This document shows positions 61,323 through 64,000 of a DNA stretch of 64,000 nt, in pieces. The position numbers and the translations under genes are program-made. The notes under the pieces were generated by a model. It did no database searches. It was given only the letters and a program-made list of their open reading frames with translations, and was not told where the DNA came from. This DNA is from Alloalcanivorax marinus (lineage in GTDB: Bacteria > Pseudomonadota > Gammaproteobacteria > Pseudomonadales > Alcanivoracaceae): assembly GCF_016906305.1 (NCBI RefSeq), contig NZ_JADDOL010000007.1, positions 1 to 64,000 of the forward strand. The letters are read 5' to 3'. How positions within the stretch are numbered: the stretch's first letter is position 1; every line of letters begins with the position of its first letter.

Positions 61323-62741
61323 ATGGCACTGTCACGACGCGATATTCTGCAACTCATGTTTCTGGCCGGCGGCGGCGGCGCCCTGGCCGCCTGCGGCGGG
61401 GGTTCCTCGTCCGGTCCGTCCGGCGCTGGGGAGACACCCCGGGACCCGGGCGACGGCGGCGGCACCCCGACGCCGACGCCGGAGCCGCCGGCGCCGGCCC
61501 GGGAACTGCCCCTGCGCGCCGGGCCGCTGGCCAACATCGGGCCGCTGGTGGACTCCGGCGTGGACGGCGTGCTGATCCCGGAAGGGTTCGCGCTGCGCCG
61601 GGTGGCCACCGCCGGCCGCCAGCCGGTGTCCAAGCTGCCGCTGTTTCTCTGGCATTCGTTGCCGGACGGCGGGGCGGTGTTTTCCCAGGCGGACGGCGGC
61701 TGGGTGTATGTGTCCAACAGCGAGTTCGTGCCCGGTGGGGTGGGGGCGCTGCGCTTCGGCGCCGACGGTGAACTGCTGGACGCCTATCCGATCCTGTCGA
61801 ACACCCGCATCAACTGCGCCGGCGGCGCCACCCCCTGGGGCACCTGGCTGTCCTGCGAGGAGGTGGAAGACGGGCAGGTGTATGAGTGCGACCCGGTGGG
61901 CACGCCCCGCCAGGCGCAATCCCACCCGGCCCTGGGGCGTTTCAAACACGAGGCCGCCGCCGTGGACCTGGCCACGTCGTCGGTGTTCATGACCGAGGAC
62001 GAGGGTGACGGCCGCCTGTACCGGTTCCGCTCCGCCGGCCGGGTCAGCGCGGTCAACGGCGCCCCCGGGCTGGACCTGGACAACGGCGTTCTGCAGGTGC
62101 TGGAAGTGGAAGGCTTCGAGAACGGCGCCTATATGGAAGACCTGGCCGGCGCCCGGGCGCTGCGCCGGGTGACCTGGGTGGACGTGCAATCCCCGGACGA
62201 ACCGCAGAGCCGGGTGCGGGCGCGCATCGAGGAGAGCACCGGCCAGGGCGCGCCCGGGACCCGTTTCAAGGGCGGCGAGGGCATCTGGATTCAGTACTGG
62301 CCGGAGGGGGAGCGCGACACCGTGACCGGTTTCGAGCACCCGCTGCGGGCGGTGGTGTTCTTCGCCTGCAAAGGCGACAACCGGGTGCACGCCCTGGACG
62401 TGGACAACGACCTGATCGAGGTGGTGTTCGACAACGAGCAATTGATCAGCGCCGGCGAGGACGCCTTCGACGACGTGGACAACCTGGTGGTCAGCCCCAT
62501 GGGTGACGTGGTGGTGGCCGAGGACGGGGAAGCCATGCGCCTGATGGTGATGGTGCCCAATCAGCCGGCCCGAATCCTGCTGCAGGTGCCCGGCGGCGGC
62601 AGCGAGCTCACCGGGCCGGCGTTCACCGCCGACGGGTCGCGCCTGTACTTCAGCTCCCAGCGCGGCCCCGCCGGCCTGCTCGGCCTGCCCCTGGGGCGCA
62701 CCTACGAACTGACCGTGCCGGCCGCCTTTCGCGCCGTTTGA
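61323..62741 (+). CDS. PhoX/DUF839-family lipoprotein
   Basis: A 472-residue protein. The N-terminus SRRDILQLMFLAGGGGALAAC combines a twin-arginine-type signal with a lipobox cysteine, followed by a Gly/Ser/Pro-rich linker. The body has DUF839/PhoX features such as NCAGGATPWGTWLSCEE and RFKHEAAAVDL. PhoX enzymes are calcium-dependent alkaline phosphatases. Many DUF839 proteins lack full activity, so phosphatase function is only probable. It would be exported folded and held in a membrane facing the periplasm. Confidence 0.85.
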   Translation: MALSRRDILQLMFLAGGGGALAACGGGSSSGPSGAGETPRDPGDGGGTPTPTPEPPAPARELPLRAGPLANIGPLVDSGVDGVLIPEGFALRRVATAGRQPVSKLPLFLWHSLPDGGAVFSQADGGWVYVSNSEFVPGGVGALRFGADGELLDAYPILSNTRINCAGGATPWGTWLSCEEVEDGQVYECDPVGTPRQAQSHPALGRFKHEAAAVDLATSSVFMTEDEGDGRLYRFRSAGRVSAVNGAPGLDLDNGVLQVLEVEGFENGAYMEDLAGARALRRVTWVDVQSPDEPQSRVRARIEESTGQGAPGTRFKGGEGIWIQYWPEGERDTVTGFEHPLRAVVFFACKGDNRVHALDVDNDLIEVVFDNEQLISAGEDAFDDVDNLVVSPMGDVVVAEDGEAMRLMVMVPNQPARILLQVPGGGSELTGPAFTADGSRLYFSSQRGPAGLLGLPLGRTYELTVPAAFRAV

Positions 62742-62815
62742 GCGGCCCGCCCGTTGCATCCGGCGGGGCTTGTGCCTAGGCTTTCCGGTCCGGCACACCG
62801 AGAGAGACGGCGACA

Positions 62816-63763
62816 ATGGCATTCAAGGTTTATGTGGACGGTCAGGAAGGCACCACCGGTCTGCGGCTGTTTGATTATCTGGAGCGGCGCGACGACATCG
62901 AGCTGCTGCGGATCGACAGTGCCCTGCGCAAGGACCCGGCGGAGCGGGCCCGTCTGCTGAACGCCGCCGACGTGGCTTTCCTGTGCCTGCCGGACGCCGC
63001 CTCCCGGGAGGCCGCCGCCATGGTGGACAACCCGGACACCTGCCTGATCGACGCCAGCACCGCCTTCCGGGTGGCCGAGGGCTGGGTCTATGGCCTGCCG
63101 GAGCTGGCCCCGGGCCAGCGCGACAAAATCCGCGCCAGCAAGCGCATCGCCAATGTGGGCTGCCACGCCAGCGCCTTTATTCTGGCGGTGCGGCCGCTGG
63201 TGGACGCCGGCCTGCTGCCGGCGGATTATCCGCTCACCGCCACTTCCATCACCGGCTACAGCGGCGGCGGCAAGAACATGATCGCCGATTACGACGCCGA
63301 CGCGGACGGGCTGCTGCGCGCGCCGCGTTCCTACGCGTTGGGTCTGGAGCACAAGCACCTGCCGGAAATGCAGCGCTATGCCGGCCTGGGGCTGGCGCCG
63401 GTGTTCGTGCCCACGGTGGGGCCCTTCCTCAAGGGGCTGGCGGTGACTGTGCCGCTGCATCTGTCCCACCTGAAGGCGGGCACCGGCGCCGACGATCTCT
63501 ACCAGGCGCTGCGCGGCCGTTACGCCGATGAGCCGTTCGTGCGGGTGCACGCGCCGGACGACCCGGCCAACCTGAACGGCGGCTTCTTCGACGTGCAGGG
63601 CAGCAACGACACCAATCGGGTGGACCTGTTCCTGTTCGGCAACGGCGAGCGCCAATGCGTGGTGGCCCGGCTCGACAACCTGGGCAAGGGCGCCGCCGGC
63701 GCCGCCGTGCAGAACATGAACGTGCACCTGGGCGTGGATGAAGGCACTGGCCTGAGCGCGTGA
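62816..63763 (+). CDS. argC: N-acetyl-gamma-glutamyl-phosphate reductase, type 2
   Basis: A 315-residue NADPH-dependent enzyme of arginine synthesis that reduces N-acetylglutamyl phosphate to the semialdehyde. The N-terminal nucleotide-binding region [16 protein letters not shown], the catalytic cysteine C116 in NVGCHAS and the [13 protein letters not shown] loop are visible. The length and sequence are those of the shorter type 2 ArgC. No other arg genes are adjacent. Confidence 0.93.
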   Translation: MAFKVYVDGQEGTTGLRLFDYLERRDDIELLRIDSALRKDPAERARLLNAADVAFLCLPDAASREAAAMVDNPDTCLIDASTAFRVAEGWVYGLPELAPGQRDKIRASKRIANVGCHASAFILAVRPLVDAGLLPADYPLTATSITGYSGGGKNMIADYDADADGLLRAPRSYALGLEHKHLPEMQRYAGLGLAPVFVPTVGPFLKGLAVTVPLHLSHLKAGTGADDLYQALRGRYADEPFVRVHAPDDPANLNGGFFDVQGSNDTNRVDLFLFGNGERQCVVARLDNLGKGAAGAAVQNMNVHLGVDEGTGLSA

Positions 63764-63850
63764 CGCCCGCGTGGGAAGCGTGCCCGGGGGGCTCGCGGTC
63801 GGGCCACCGCTCCTGCCGTTTTCGCGGGCGGACGTTTCGCGGGCGCCGGT

Positions 63851-64000
63851 TCAGCGTCCGCGCAGGGCGCGCTTGAGTTCCTCCTTGTTCATCTTGCTGC
63901 GCCCGTCGATGCCCACCTTCTTCGCCTGCTGGTAGAGCTCCTCGCGGCTCCAGTCCTCGTAGGGCGGCTGCTTGCCGCCTTTCTTGCCGGCGTTGCGGGT
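63851..64000 (-). CDS. C-terminal part of a small SAP/Rho-N-like protein
   Basis: The last 49 codons of a minus-strand gene that continues beyond the window. It shows EDWSREELYQQAKKVGIDGRSKM then NKEELKRALRG, a SAP-like or Rho N-terminal-like helix-extended-helix motif that binds nucleic acid. A lysine/glycine-rich stretch precedes it. The full length cannot be seen. Confidence 0.65.
   Translation of the reverse strand, partial: TRNAGKKGGKQPPYEDWSREELYQQAKKVGIDGRSKMNKEELKRALRGR

Overview
The window is about 64 kb of GC-rich gammaproteobacterial chromosome. The gene order Rsm-type sRNA, fdxA, mutS matches the rsmZ-fdxA-mutS neighbourhood of Pseudomonas. With the GacA-box sRNA, the arsenosugar genes and the MksBEF-type condensin, it points to Pseudomonadales or a relative such as Alcanivoracaceae. 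The genus is an inference and is not proven by the sequence.

Left backbone (1-11.4 kb): a lysine 2,3-aminomutase-like radical SAM enzyme, cardiolipin synthase with two small membrane proteins, tRNA-Arg(CCU), two tandem paralogous small proteins, a three-gene arsenosugar-type cluster (arsS and two glycosyltransferases), a free-standing Hpt protein, an rsmZ-like sRNA with a perfect GacA box, fdxA and mutS.

Integrated island (about 11,399-41,966): a tyrosine integrase has targeted the 5' end of mutS. The first 14 mutS codons are present twice, once at the start of intact mutS (11,398-11,439) and once as an orphan at 41,940-41,981. The mutS reading frame survives, but its original upstream DNA is now 30.5 kb away. 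From left to right the island holds the integrase; two genes of unknown function; a rolling-circle initiator-like protein and an AlpA regulator; a GTPase; an eight-repeat PKD lipoprotein; an XRE regulator; DUF932, RadC and zinc-ribbon genes; a DUF1232 protein; two WYL regulators; an HExxH protein; a ParE-type toxin-antitoxin pair; a metallophosphoesterase; a HEPN protein; and a four-gene cassette (TPR-like protein, SNF2 helicase, beta-class DNA methyltransferase, type III-like restriction helicase-nuclease). The right end carries IS66 debris and a truncated toxin gene.

Second defence block (42.1-51.2 kb), immediately outside the right attachment site: a CopG/ParE pair, an mrr fragment and a type I restriction-modification operon (hsdM, hsdS, hsdR, YgjP-like metallopeptidase). 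An Abi_2/AbiF-type HEPN gene, preceded by a small structured RNA, sits between hsdS and hsdR. A vestigial hsdR start just after hsdS marks where it was inserted.

Right backbone (51.2-64 kb): an AraC regulator divergent from an MFS exporter, a YqaA-type membrane protein, a second MFS protein, a three-gene JetABC/MksFEB condensin operon with no JetD/MksG nuclease beside it, a PhoX/DUF839 lipoprotein, argC (type 2), and the end of a small SAP/Rho-N-like gene cut by the window edge.
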